Shown here piece after piece: positions 43,416 through 52,157 of a DNA stretch of 64,000 bases. The DNA comes from DAOUJI01 sp965219565 (GTDB lineage: Bacteria; Chloroflexota; Dehalococcoidia; Lucifugimonadales; JAGWBF01): the NCBI GenBank assembly GCA_965219565.1, contig OZ244780.1, positions 1,798,001 to 1,862,000 on the forward strand. Reading direction: 5' to 3'. The stretch's first letter is position 1. The number at the start of each line of letters is the position of its first letter. Both the position numbers and the translations under genes were made by a program. The notes beneath the pieces were generated by a model. The model saw only the letters and a program-made list of their open reading frames with translations. It had not been told where the DNA came from and searched no databases.

Positions 43416-45299
43416 CTAGCGTCTCCTCCACCAGACCACGCCGCCGGTTATGGCCATCAACGCCGGAAGCAACAAGTAGCCCGACCATCGTATGAACTTG
43501 AGCTCCGTGTCCGTCGGGTTCAGGAACCTCCGCACCTGAGCCCTGGGCCGTATGTTGGCCAAGGGATCGTCGCCGACCAGCCAGTTGATGGAGTTGAGGA
43601 ACACGTCTCGGTTTCCCGAAGCAAACAGCAGGTTGTTGGAGGCAAAGTCCGAGTCGCCGATGGCGATGATGCGGCCAGAGGTCACCTGCGCAGGGTCGCT
43701 GGGCAGCTCCTCATCCAGCGGGGCCCGGGCCCACAGGGCCAGCATAGTAAAGAAGGGTCCTGCGACAGAGTCGGCCGTCGGCTCATTGCTGTCGGGGTCG
43801 AGGCTAGTCCAGCTGGCCAGTGGAGTCGTCAGGGTTAGTCCCAGTCCGACTACGTTTGTGTTGAGGTCCTCCAGGTCCACGGGTTCCTCTGAGTCGTCTT
43901 CCGGAAAGCGGGGAGAGAAAGGAATTTCCTCGTTGGGGGCCAGGGCGGCCACGTCGGGGTAGAAGGAGTCTCCCACACCTCCGGTGATGCTTGTGATTCC
44001 TGGGAAGATGTTCAAGAAGTCACGACTGGCGGATCTCCAGCAGACAGAGTCGAATCCGGTGCATATGTACTGGTTCTGACCGATTTTGATGTTCTGGTTC
44101 CGGGCGGGGTCATAGTTGCTGAAGGAGTCCACAACATGACCCTGTTCCATGTTGATCCCCCATCGGGCGATGAACTCCCTGAAACCGGGCTTGGTTGCTG
44201 GGTCGGCCAAGAAGAGAAGGTTGCCGCCGTTGCGCATGTAGGTGTGAAGCTCTTCCGGCTCGTTTACCACCTCGGACACTTGGAGGTCCTCTTTGGGCCC
44301 TGCGATCACCAGCAGACTGACGGACCCTTCCGCCACGCTGGCCTGAAGCCGTTCCCGGTCGGTTGCGCTAATGAGGTTTATGGTTGACACGGCGTAGTTC
44401 TCGGCCTGGATTTCCGAGGCCGCAATGCCGTAGCCCTCAGGGTTATCCGCCGGGGCCGTCAACTCCCGTTCCCCGTGCCCGGTCAAGAAGTAGACCTGCT
44501 TCCGCTCCTGACCGGTCACTATCAACAGTCCGGTGACAAGGCTTTGCTCGATGGGCGCCAGGCCTCCGAAAAAGAAGGTTTCCCATGTGGCGCTCAACGG
44601 GACCTGATGGCGTTGGCCGGAGTCCTCCGCCTCGAACACTATGGTGGGGGCTCTGGTGACTCCGTATTCGGTGGCTATGCCCGGCTCGATGACCGGGTCG
44701 ATGAATTCGTACTCGAACTTGCCGGTGCGTTTGCTGAATTCCCGAAGAATGTCGTCCATCTGGCCCCTGAACGCCTCCAGGTCGGGGTTCGGTTGTATGT
44801 TGCTTTCGGGGAAAAAGGCCCTTGCGTAGACGTCCTCTTGCAGGTCGCTCAAGAGGGCCTTGGTGCGGGGAGCCAGGTCGAATTGCTTGGTCGCTGTGAC
44901 GTCCATCCTGGCTGTAATCTCGATGGCCAGGAAATTGCCCACCGCCGCAATTCCAATGAACGCGGCAATCATTAAGGTAGTGTTGGTGGTGTAGCGTCCG
45001 CGTCTGCCGGTGACCGCCTCACTGACTGTCGGGAAGGAAATGATCAGAGAGAACAGCAGCAGGAGTCCGCCAACTCCCATAACGATATAGCTGTAGAGCT
45101 TCAGGTCCTCGAAGAAGGCGAATATGACCATGCCCAGGACGAGGGCCACGACACCGACCAGGACGATGACCGACGCGACTCCGCCGAATCCCTGGCCGAG
45201 CCTTCGAAGCGAGTCCCCAAGCCCCCCTAACAGGGTGCCCGACAGCTGTTCGTCTTCCAGCTCTTGCTGTTCTTCTTCTGGGGGAAGTTGTTCCGACAT
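43416..45299 (-). CDS. GldG-type ABC transporter auxiliary protein
   Basis: A 627-residue membrane protein. Three hydrophobic segments lie in the first 125 residues or so, followed by a large extracytoplasmic GldG/DUF4350-like domain (TGHGERE, a conserved LLVIAGP, RNGGNLLFLADP) and one C-terminal membrane segment before WWRRR. In Bacteroidota GldG works with GldA and GldF in gliding. In other phyla the same trio appears without gliding machinery, probably as an export or envelope-associated ABC system. It follows the permease by nine bases. Confidence 0.85.
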   Translation of the reverse strand: MSEQLPPEEEQQELEDEQLSGTLLGGLGDSLRRLGQGFGGVASVIVLVGVVALVLGMVIFAFFEDLKLYSYIVMGVGGLLLLFSLIISFPTVSEAVTGRRGRYTTNTTLMIAAFIGIAAVGNFLAIEITARMDVTATKQFDLAPRTKALLSDLQEDVYARAFFPESNIQPNPDLEAFRGQMDDILREFSKRTGKFEYEFIDPVIEPGIATEYGVTRAPTIVFEAEDSGQRHQVPLSATWETFFFGGLAPIEQSLVTGLLIVTGQERKQVYFLTGHGERELTAPADNPEGYGIAASEIQAENYAVSTINLISATDRERLQASVAEGSVSLLVIAGPKEDLQVSEVVNEPEELHTYMRNGGNLLFLADPATKPGFREFIARWGINMEQGHVVDSFSNYDPARNQNIKIGQNQYICTGFDSVCWRSASRDFLNIFPGITSITGGVGDSFYPDVAALAPNEEIPFSPRFPEDDSEEPVDLEDLNTNVVGLGLTLTTPLASWTSLDPDSNEPTADSVAGPFFTMLALWARAPLDEELPSDPAQVTSGRIIAIGDSDFASNNLLFASGNRDVFLNSINWLVGDDPLANIRPRAQVRRFLNPTDTELKFIRWSGYLLLPALMAITGGVVWWRRR

Positions 45300-45308
45300 A
45301 GAGGTTGT

Positions 45309-46022
45309 TTATCTCCACCTGCGGGTTTCCAGAGACCGCACCGCAAGGAAGAGGAACACGGCCGTTGCCGTTACGTAGTAGACGATGTGTCCCGTGTCCA
45401 CTATTCCCCGGGTGAAGTCGTCCAGGTGGGATATTATGCTCAGTTGGTCCAGGATGGTCGAGACGATTCCGTCCACCAAGTCTGTTGCGAAGTCTATCAA
45501 GGCGAGTATGAGCATGATGCCGAATCCCACCACCAACGCCACTATCTGGTTGGCAGTAAAGGACGAGGCCAGCAGTCCAATGGAGAGGGCCATGGCCCCG
45601 TACAGGATGATGCCTAGGTACGAGCTCCAGATGGGACCGCTGTCCGGGTTGCCGTAGATGTACAGCAGCAGCACGTAGAAAAGGGTCAACGACAGGGTCA
45701 CCAGGAAGAAGGTGAAGCTGGCAATGAACTTGCCCAGCACCACCTCCCAGTCCTTGACCGGAGACGTAAGCAGGAGCTCGATAGTCCCCAGCTTCTGCTC
45801 TTCGGCCAGGAGGCCCATCGTCAGGGCCGGGGCCAGAGGCACCAGAATCCAGGCGCTGGCAATGATGTATAGGTCTATGCTGGCGTCGGGGAACGGGTCC
45901 CCCAACCGGAACCCGAAGAAGAAGCCGGTAAGGGCCAGATATACCAGGGCTATGATGTATCCTATGGGGCTGGTAAAGTAGGCCTGGATTTCCTTCCAGG
46001 CGATGGCGGCGGCTACCCTCAC
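45309..46022 (-). CDS. ABC transporter permease, GldF/ABC-2 type
   Basis: A 237-residue protein with six membrane segments and the ABC-2 pattern: A-hydrophobic-A-x-K-E-hydrophobic-x-x-Y-F-x-SP near the start and L-A-E-E-x-x-x-G-T-I-E-L-L-L-T-SP in the middle. The start is GTG and overlaps the ATPase stop by four bases (GTGA). It forms the membrane channel of the Gld-type ABC transporter. Confidence 0.9.
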   Translation of the reverse strand: MRVAAAIAWKEIQAYFTSPIGYIIALVYLALTGFFFGFRLGDPFPDASIDLYIIASAWILVPLAPALTMGLLAEEQKLGTIELLLTSPVKDWEVVLGKFIASFTFFLVTLSLTLFYVLLLYIYGNPDSGPIWSSYLGIILYGAMALSIGLLASSFTANQIVALVVGFGIMLILALIDFATDLVDGIVSTILDQLSIISHLDDFTRGIVDTGHIVYYVTATAVFLFLAVRSLETRRWR

Positions 46023-46972
46023 TCTTCTATATCCTCGCTGGTGGTAAGCTTGAGGAATATCTCCTCCAGGCTCATGCCAACCAACTGAATCGTCAATAGT
46101 CCCCAGTTGTTGCTTATGACGACCCGGGAGATGGTGGTGCGCAGGTCCAGTCCCCGGCCGGCCTCCACGACGTAGGTGTGGCGGTCTCCCTCGGACGAGA
46201 CCCGATTGACGTTGGTGACTCCCCGGACGCTCCTGAAAGCCTCGGTGATTTGCGCCTGCGGCCCGCGCACCTCAACTTGTATCCTCTCCACGCCCTGCAA
46301 CCGGTCAGCCAGATTCACCGGGCTGTCCTCGGCCACGATCTGCCCTTCATGGATAATAAGCACCCTTTTGCACAACATGCTCACTTCAGGAAGTATGTGG
46401 GAGCTGAGAACGATGGTGTGCTCTTCCCCAAGGTCCTTTATCAGCTTTCGGGTTTCCACGACCTGGATGGGGTCGATGCCGATGGTCGGCTCATCCATGA
46501 TCAAGACTTGGGGTTCGTGCAGTATGGCCTGGGCTATGCCCACCCGCTGGCGAAACCCCTTGGACAACTTGCCTATCAAGCTCTTGCGATAGTCTTCCAG
46601 GCGGCATATTTCGATCACGTCGTCGATGCGCCGTTGGATGCGTTTGGGTTCCATGCCGCGCAAGGTGCCCATATAGTTGAGGTAGCTGGATACGGGCATG
46701 TCGGTGTATAGAGGCACCGTCTCAGGCAGGTATCCGATGAGCCTCCTGACCTCCAGGGACTTGTCCACCACGTCGTAGCCCACGACCTCGACGGAGCCGC
46801 TGGTGGGCGGCATGAAGCCCGTCAGGATACGCATCGTCGTGGTCTTCCCCGCTCCATTGGGTCCGAGGAAGCCCAGAATCTCCCCCTTGCCCACCTGGAA
46901 GGTAACGTCCTCCACGGCGGGGAAGGAGCCGTAGTATTTGGTCAGGCCCTTAACGTCTATAACTGCGGCCAT
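46019..46972 (-). CDS. ABC transporter ATP-binding protein, GldA/CcmA type
   Basis: A 317-residue ATPase. Walker A is GPNGAGKTTT, the signature motif is LSKGFRQRV, Walker B is LIMDEP, and the switch His is in LSSHI. A C-terminal regulatory part of about 90 residues (the DUF4162-like tail of this branch) follows. It is the first gene of the ATPase-permease-GldG-DUF4340 operon. Confidence 0.95.
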   Translation of the reverse strand: MAAVIDVKGLTKYYGSFPAVEDVTFQVGKGEILGFLGPNGAGKTTTMRILTGFMPPTSGSVEVVGYDVVDKSLEVRRLIGYLPETVPLYTDMPVSSYLNYMGTLRGMEPKRIQRRIDDVIEICRLEDYRKSLIGKLSKGFRQRVGIAQAILHEPQVLIMDEPTIGIDPIQVVETRKLIKDLGEEHTIVLSSHILPEVSMLCKRVLIIHEGQIVAEDSPVNLADRLQGVERIQVEVRGPQAQITEAFRSVRGVTNVNRVSSEGDRHTYVVEAGRGLDLRTTISRVVISNNWGLLTIQLVGMSLEEIFLKLTTSEDIEE

Positions 46973-47071
46973 CTTTATCGACCATCCTGCCTTTTCGTTC
47001 GATGCGCCCCTCTGGTGAGGCCGGACTCACCGAGCCAACAGCCCCCTATTGTATTCCGTATTGGGCAGATA

Positions 47072-47080
47072 TGCTATACT
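47072..47080 (+). promoter_or_regulatory. Extended -10 promoter of the speH-speB unit
   Basis: TGC followed by TATACT (47075-47080) forms an extended -10 element, which lessens the need for a -35 box; none is clear. Transcription would start near 47087 and give a leader of about 130 bases. Confidence 0.6.
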
Positions 47081-47160
47081 CATTGCCGCTAAAAAGGGTT
47101 GTTTTCACCATTACAAGGTTAATATACGCCGTGCACCCTACTTGCGGTTTCAGCGGCAGT

Positions 47161-47180
47161 CCCTTCCCAGGCGGGAAGGG
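47161..47180 (+). promoter_or_regulatory. Leader hairpin before speH
   Basis: CCCTTCCC (47161-47168) and GGGAAGGG (47173-47180) form an 8-bp stem with an AGGC loop, 40 bases before the speH start. No T run follows, so it may control translation or RNA stability and is not a typical terminator. It does not match a riboswitch I recognise. Confidence 0.45.
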
Positions 47181-47219
47181 GCTTATGCTGTAGGAGGATG
47201 GGGCAGGCGTGGAGTTAAG

Positions 47220-47591
47220 ATGCACCTGGCCATAGACGGCTACGGGGGAGACGAGTCGAAGATGTGGGACGAGGAGTTCGTCCGGCGTTTTCTTGCCGAC
47301 TACCCCTCCAGCCTGGGAATGAACGTCATACACGGCCCGTCGGTCTTGGCGTACCACGCGCCCGACCCGCGGGACTCGGGGGTGACGGGGTTCGTGATAA
47401 TTGCCGAGAGCCACATCAGTGTCCACACATTCCCGAATCGCCAGTACATAAACATAGACGTATTCTCCTGCAAGTCCTTCGACGACACGAAAGCCCTCGT
47501 TGACGTCAAGGAGACCTTCGACCTCCGGGAGGTCAGGACCTGGGTCATGGACCGGGGCCTGGAACATTTGGAGAGACTCCCGCCCGACTAA
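47220..47591 (+). CDS. speH: S-adenosylmethionine decarboxylase proenzyme (class 1B)
   Basis: A 123-residue proenzyme that cleaves itself to form a pyruvoyl group and decarboxylates SAM for spermidine synthesis. The cleavage site is Glu63-Ser64 in ESHISVHT. H69 and C84 match the other catalytic residues of the short bacterial/archaeal form. The ATG at 47220 is chosen as the family start, with GGAG upstream; the open frame before it is the leader. The agmatinase gene follows 27 bases downstream. No spermidine synthase is in the window. Confidence 0.93.
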   Translation: MHLAIDGYGGDESKMWDEEFVRRFLADYPSSLGMNVIHGPSVLAYHAPDPRDSGVTGFVIIAESHISVHTFPNRQYINIDVFSCKSFDDTKALVDVKETFDLREVRTWVMDRGLEHLERLPPD

Positions 47592-47618
47592 TTCCCACAG
47601 TGCAGAGGACGGGCCGCT

Positions 47619-48521
47619 ATGGCCGAGCAAGACTTGTCATGGACGCCCTTCAACTTTCTGGCCCTTCCCGATGACCAATCGGCGTTGGAGACTTCCCGCG
47701 TCGTCCTGATGCCCGTTCCCTACGACAGCACGACCTCCTTCAGGTCCGGGGCCAGAGACGGGCCCAGGGCAATCATAGAGGCTTCGCAGAGCCTGGAGGA
47801 CTACGACGTCGAGCTAGGCGTTGACGTGGCCTCGATAGGCATTCACACCACTCCTTGGCTCGAACCTCACATGGACGGTCCCAGAGCCATGCTCTCAAGA
47901 GTGAAGCAGGCCGTGGCAGGCTACGCCGCCCAGGGAAAGCTGGTGGGTCTCCTGGGAGGCGAACATTCCATAACCGTCGGCGGGGCGGAGGCATACGTCG
48001 AACTCTATCCAGGTCTGTCGGTACTCTACTTGGACGCCCACGCCGATTATCGGGACAGCTACATGGGTACATCCTGGGGCCACGCCTCAGCGGCAAGACG
48101 CGTGTCAGAGTTGTGTCCGGTGGTTCATGCCGGAATCCGCAGCATGAGCCAGGAAGAGGCGGAGTTGTTGGGAGCGAGGGGCAACCAGGGGGAATCTCGC
48201 TCCTTCCCTGGGGAATCCGGACCGACGGAGGCGTATCTGGAATCCCTGGCGGACCGGTTGTCCGACGAGGTTTACATAAGTGTCGACCTGGACGTACTAG
48301 ACCCCTCGCTCATGGCCGCCGTCGGAACCCCGGAGCCGGGCGGCATGGGATGGACTCAGGTAAACCGCATACTGGCCCATGTGGCAAGCCGGAAGAAAAT
48401 AGTGGGTTTCGACGTTGTCGAGCTTAGCCCGGACCTTGGCCCCCCGGCCTGCTCGGTTGTCGCCGCCAAGCTGGTGTACAGGATAATTGCCTACGCCGCT
48501 TCCCCGCCCCGTCTCTCGTAG
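47619..48521 (+). CDS. speB: Agmatinase (ureohydrolase family)
   Basis: A 300-residue Mn-dependent ureohydrolase. The metal motifs are GGEHS, DAHADYRD and SVDLDVLDP. The arginase/agmatinase superfamily includes guanidinobutyrase and formimidoylglutamase, but pairing with SAM decarboxylase favours agmatine hydrolysis to putrescine and urea. An arginine decarboxylase gene is not seen here. AGAGG lies before the ATG. Confidence 0.9.
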   Translation: MAEQDLSWTPFNFLALPDDQSALETSRVVLMPVPYDSTTSFRSGARDGPRAIIEASQSLEDYDVELGVDVASIGIHTTPWLEPHMDGPRAMLSRVKQAVAGYAAQGKLVGLLGGEHSITVGGAEAYVELYPGLSVLYLDAHADYRDSYMGTSWGHASAARRVSELCPVVHAGIRSMSQEEAELLGARGNQGESRSFPGESGPTEAYLESLADRLSDEVYISVDLDVLDPSLMAAVGTPEPGGMGWTQVNRILAHVASRKKIVGFDVVELSPDLGPPACSVVAAKLVYRIIAYAASPPRLS

Positions 48522-48631
48522 AACAGGTCATTGCAACCGGACCGCGTCAGGACAAGGCGACGTAAAGCAGGGTAGAATTGGACTAGGAAACATTTGAAGC
48601 CCTGACAACGGCGTAAGGCGGACGTGACCAT

Positions 48632-49768
48632 ATGGGCGGCTCGATACGACTCGGCAAGATAGCCGGCATTCCTATCAACCTTCACGTAAGCTGGTTCATC
48701 ATTTTTGTCCTCTCCGCTGTATTCTTCGAGCGGTACTTTTCGAACTCCGGTTTCCGGTGGACCGCCACTGAGCGGTGGGGTGTCTCACTGGCGATGAGCC
48801 TGACCCTGTTCGGCTCCGTGTTGGCCCATGAGTTGACCCACAGCCTCGTAGCCCTGAGGTACGGGATGCCCGTCAGGGGAATCACGCTGTTCCTGCTGGG
48901 CGGAGTGTCTCAAATCGGCAAAGAGGCCACACGGCCCTCCTCTGAGTTTGTCATAGCCTTTGTCGGACCATTGTCCAGCGTTGTCCTGGGACTAATATTT
49001 CTGGGCGTGTCGGAAGGACTTGAAGGCGTCAATAGCCACGTCTATGCCATAACGGCCATGGCTGTGTACGTGAACTTCATGCTTGGGATATTCAACATGC
49101 TGCCCGCGTACCCGATGGACGGCGGGAGGGTGTTCCGGGCGGTCGTGTGGAAAATCACCGGCAACCAGTTCCTGGCGACCCGCGTGGCCGCCCGCGTGGG
49201 GCAGGCCATAGCGTTGTTGTTCATCATTGGAGGCGGAGTTTTGTTTTTCATGACGTTCCTCCGCGACGGAGGCGGCTCCTGGAGCCAGGGCATATGGCTG
49301 GCTGTTCTCGGGTTGTTCCTTCTCGCCACCGCTTCGGCCACACACAAGCAGAGCGGCATTAGAAGCGGTATGGACCGGTTTAAAGTGCGAGACATTATGC
49401 ACCGTGAGCTTCCTGTGGGGGACGGAGACGCAACTGTTGGGCGGATTGTCGCGGAGAGCCTGGCGCTATCAACCTGGGGGTTCACCTTGGTCGCGGTGGA
49501 CGGTCGAATCTCCGGTGTCGTCACACTGGAATCCATCAAGACCGCGGCTGCTGGGCCGCAGACGCTATGCGAGTCGGTAATGACGCCTATAGAAGATGTT
49601 CCCAGCGTAAGCCCGGAGCAACGCGCTTACGAGGTCCTGGAGGTTATGGAGGAGAGTCGGACCTCCTACGCTCTAGTGGTCGAGGGCGGCGCCCTGGTGG
49701 GGTTCGTATCCCGCCGGGAGATGATGGGACTGCAGTCTCAGGGTCGAGACTGGTCTCAAGGAGCCTAA
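48632..49768 (+). CDS. Site-2 protease family protein (M50) with CBS domains
   Basis: A 378-residue intramembrane metalloprotease. The zinc site is HELTH at about residues 70-74, and the third ligand is in NMLPAYPMDGGR. Five or six membrane segments fill the first 235 residues, and two CBS domains follow (about 250-375), beginning with V-R-D-I-M and ending in a typical G-F-V-S-R-R-E-M. CBS domains probably sense adenine nucleotides. Its substrate, perhaps an anti-sigma factor, is unknown. It lies 110 bases after speB. Confidence 0.92.
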   Translation: MGGSIRLGKIAGIPINLHVSWFIIFVLSAVFFERYFSNSGFRWTATERWGVSLAMSLTLFGSVLAHELTHSLVALRYGMPVRGITLFLLGGVSQIGKEATRPSSEFVIAFVGPLSSVVLGLIFLGVSEGLEGVNSHVYAITAMAVYVNFMLGIFNMLPAYPMDGGRVFRAVVWKITGNQFLATRVAARVGQAIALLFIIGGGVLFFMTFLRDGGGSWSQGIWLAVLGLFLLATASATHKQSGIRSGMDRFKVRDIMHRELPVGDGDATVGRIVAESLALSTWGFTLVAVDGRISGVVTLESIKTAAAGPQTLCESVMTPIEDVPSVSPEQRAYEVLEVMEESRTSYALVVEGGALVGFVSRREMMGLQSQGRDWSQGA

Positions 49769-49797
49769 CGCATTTATGGTTCGCCCTTGGGCGCCTA

Positions 49798-49806
49798 TGC
49801 TACAAT
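49798..49806 (+). promoter_or_regulatory. Extended -10 promoter of the cysteine desulfurase unit
   Basis: TGC followed by TACAAT (49801-49806), 75 bases before the start codon at 49881. No clear -35 box is seen. Confidence 0.55.
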
Positions 49807-49825
49807 GTTTGGCGCCGTGTATAGG

Positions 49826-49855
49826 GAGCTGCCGCCCTCATGGACGCGGCAGCTC
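49826..49855 (+). promoter_or_regulatory. Leader or terminator hairpin before the cysteine desulfurase
   Basis: GAGCTGCCGC (49826-49835) and GCGGCAGCTC (49846-49855) form a perfect 10-bp stem with a 10-base loop. TTAGTTATGATTGATT follows, only loosely T-rich. It could end the M50 transcript (58 bases after its stop), or it could sit in the leader of the cysteine desulfurase if the extended -10 at 49798-49806 is used. Confidence 0.55.
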
Positions 49856-49880
49856 TTAGTTATGATTGATTCCGTAGATT

Positions 49881-51077
49881 ATGAACGCTCCTGACGGCTT
49901 GATATACATGGACCACGCAGGGACCACGCCTCTGGACCCCAAAGTCCTGGAGGCGATGGCTCCTTATTTCACCCGTATGTTCGGCAACCCATCCAGCATC
50001 CACGCCTATGGCCAGGAAGCCAAAAAAGCCCTGGACGAGTCCCGGGAGAAGGTGGCGGGAGTGTTGGGGTGCCGCCTGAGCGAGGTGATTTTCACCAGCG
50101 GCGGCACAGAGTCCGACTCAATGGCAGTCAAGGGAGCGGCTGCGGCTCTATGGGACACCGGAAACCACATAATTACGTCCACCATAGAGCACCACGCCAT
50201 CCTCCATACCTGTCAGTACCTGGAAAGCCAGGGATTCGAAATAACCTACCTCCCGGTCGACCGGCACGGCTTTGTGGACCCGGACGAGGCAGTCAGCGCA
50301 GTCACAGACCGCACGGTGCTCGTGTCCATAATGTACGCCAACAACGAGATAGGCACCATTGAACCTGTCAAGGAGATAGCCGCCGCCGTAAAGGAGCGGG
50401 CCCAGGCATTAGATAGGACCATACCCGTCCACACTGACGCCGTGCAGGCCGCCGGTTTCCTGGACCTGAACGTCAAGGACTTGGGCGTCGACATGCTAAG
50501 CCTGTCATCCCATAAGTTCCACGGACCCAAAGGCGTGGGAGCGTTGTACATGCGGAGGGGCACGCCTTTCCTTCCCCAGCAATTGGGGGGGGGTCAGGAA
50601 CGGGAACGTAGGTCGGGCACCGAGAATATACCCGGCATCGTCGGCGCTGCCACCGCTTTGGAGATGGCCAATGACAGACGAGAAGAGATGAGCCGCCACT
50701 GCGCCAGTCTCCGGGATGAAATCATCGAACGGTTCACAAAGTCAATAGACGGCGTACACCTGAACGGTCACCCGACGCAGCGTCTGCCCAACAACGCCAA
50801 CTTTTCGTTCGAGAACGTAGAAGGCGAACCCATCCTGTTGGGCCTGGATATGGCGGGCATTGCAGCTTCCAGCGGCAGCGCTTGCAGCTCCGGCTCCCTT
50901 GAGCCGTCCCACGTGCTTCTGGCTCTGGGACAGCCTGCGGAGCTTGCTAGGGGCAGTCTGAGGCTCACTCTTGGGAAGGACAACACCAAAGAGCAGGTGG
51001 ACTACCTGTGCACAGTAGTGCCTGATTTGGTGCGTCAGCTCCGCGAAATGCCCTCTCTTACTTCCGCAACATCATGA
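49881..51077 (+). CDS. Cysteine desulfurase, NifS/IscS class
   Basis: A 398-residue PLP enzyme that moves sulfur from cysteine to iron-sulfur or thio-cofactor assembly. The PLP lysine is in SSHKFHGPKG, the substrate-site EHHA is intact, and the mobile-loop catalytic cysteine is in SSGSACSSG (class I). It could supply sulfur for the ThiS system in this window, but there is no direct link. No isc scaffold gene is adjacent. No ribosome binding site is visible before the ATG. Confidence 0.94.
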   Translation: MNAPDGLIYMDHAGTTPLDPKVLEAMAPYFTRMFGNPSSIHAYGQEAKKALDESREKVAGVLGCRLSEVIFTSGGTESDSMAVKGAAAALWDTGNHIITSTIEHHAILHTCQYLESQGFEITYLPVDRHGFVDPDEAVSAVTDRTVLVSIMYANNEIGTIEPVKEIAAAVKERAQALDRTIPVHTDAVQAAGFLDLNVKDLGVDMLSLSSHKFHGPKGVGALYMRRGTPFLPQQLGGGQERERRSGTENIPGIVGAATALEMANDRREEMSRHCASLRDEIIERFTKSIDGVHLNGHPTQRLPNNANFSFENVEGEPILLGLDMAGIAASSGSACSSGSLEPSHVLLALGQPAELARGSLRLTLGKDNTKEQVDYLCTVVPDLVRQLREMPSLTSATS

Positions 51078-51096
51078 TGGAGACCTAGAAATCACA

Positions 51097-52134
51097 ATGC
51101 TTTCCTTTCTCATCTCCTCGTTGACATCCCGCACCGCAAAGATGTCCTGTCTGCTGGTCCTCGCGCTGACTCTCAGTGTAGGCGGCTCAGCCGCCTGCGG
51201 AGGAGAACCGCAGCTGGGTCCCGGCGACGGTGCGGCAGGTAGGCTTCTGGGAGTGTTGGTGAACGAAGTCAGAAGGACCCAGGAAGTGCGCTATTCCTCC
51301 CCTCCTGGGGCCACCACCGACGTGGAAGGCCTGCTCGTAACGGTCGCCAACGTCCAAGCCGGCGAGTCCATTCCCTTCAAGATCGGGGACGAGGACACTC
51401 AGTACGTCCTTTCTCCTTCCAGAAACGGCCAACAAATCTCCATCATGTTCGGCACCATTTACAACAATGGGGATTCCGCCCGTACCGTGACTCTGGATGG
51501 GGCTTCTTTGAGTCTGAACACGAAGGAAAGCCCCGAGGTCCATTCCCTGCTGGACGTCAGCCCCACCAACGTCGTCAACGTAAAGACCGCATCGGAACCT
51601 GCTCCCGACAGTCAAGTCTTTCCGCTCTACTTGGGCGGTGAGTTTACATTGGAACCAGGGGAGGCTCTCTCCAGATGGCTCACTTTCGAGACGCCTTCCG
51701 GGTCAGCAATCGACATGCTGACATGGCAAATCGAAGGCCAGCAGACCAACCTCAACTTCGGGTCAGGACACTACTTGGTGACGCCGTCATCACCCGACAA
51801 CGAACTGGTGGCCATCAACGTGCAGGTCTACAACAGAGAGTCCAACACTGTGGCGATGGAGATAGTGGGAGACGCCGTGGAACTCAGGGGGTTCGGCATT
51901 GACGAAGCCTACACATTGCTGGACGTTACCGCTAACAACACCGCCAACGTCTCCTCCACCCCCGACGCTCACTCCAGCGAAAACAGGTTCACACCATTCG
52001 TTCGGGGAACCGTTTCTGATTTGCCTTTGGGCAACTCACTTCTGGGTTGGATAATCTTTGAGATTCCCAAAGGGGCGGGGCTGCGGGAACTGAAGTGGGA
52101 CACAGGCGACACCGTCTTTATTAGACCTAACTAG
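51097..52134 (+). CDS. Lipoprotein of unknown function, two DUF4352-like repeats
   Basis: A 345-residue exported protein. The signal peptide ends in a lipobox-like SAAC before GGEP. The mature part seems to hold two related immunoglobulin-like beta domains of about 140 residues. Both contain a strand with a valine-rich V-N-V-Q-hydrophobic-Y-N pattern, a later LLDV-hydrophobic, and a G-E-A-L / G-N-S-L-x-x-W-hydrophobic-x-F-E-hydrophobic-P closing strand, as in DUF4352/telokin-like lipoproteins. A downstream ATG at 51142 is a possible start. It lies 19 bases after the cysteine desulfurase. Confidence 0.7.
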   Translation: MLSFLISSLTSRTAKMSCLLVLALTLSVGGSAACGGEPQLGPGDGAAGRLLGVLVNEVRRTQEVRYSSPPGATTDVEGLLVTVANVQAGESIPFKIGDEDTQYVLSPSRNGQQISIMFGTIYNNGDSARTVTLDGASLSLNTKESPEVHSLLDVSPTNVVNVKTASEPAPDSQVFPLYLGGEFTLEPGEALSRWLTFETPSGSAIDMLTWQIEGQQTNLNFGSGHYLVTPSSPDNELVAINVQVYNRESNTVAMEIVGDAVELRGFGIDEAYTLLDVTANNTANVSSTPDAHSSENRFTPFVRGTVSDLPLGNSLLGWIIFEIPKGAGLRELKWDTGDTVFIRPN

Positions 52135-52157
52135 ACGGGAATTCATCGGGGCTTAGT

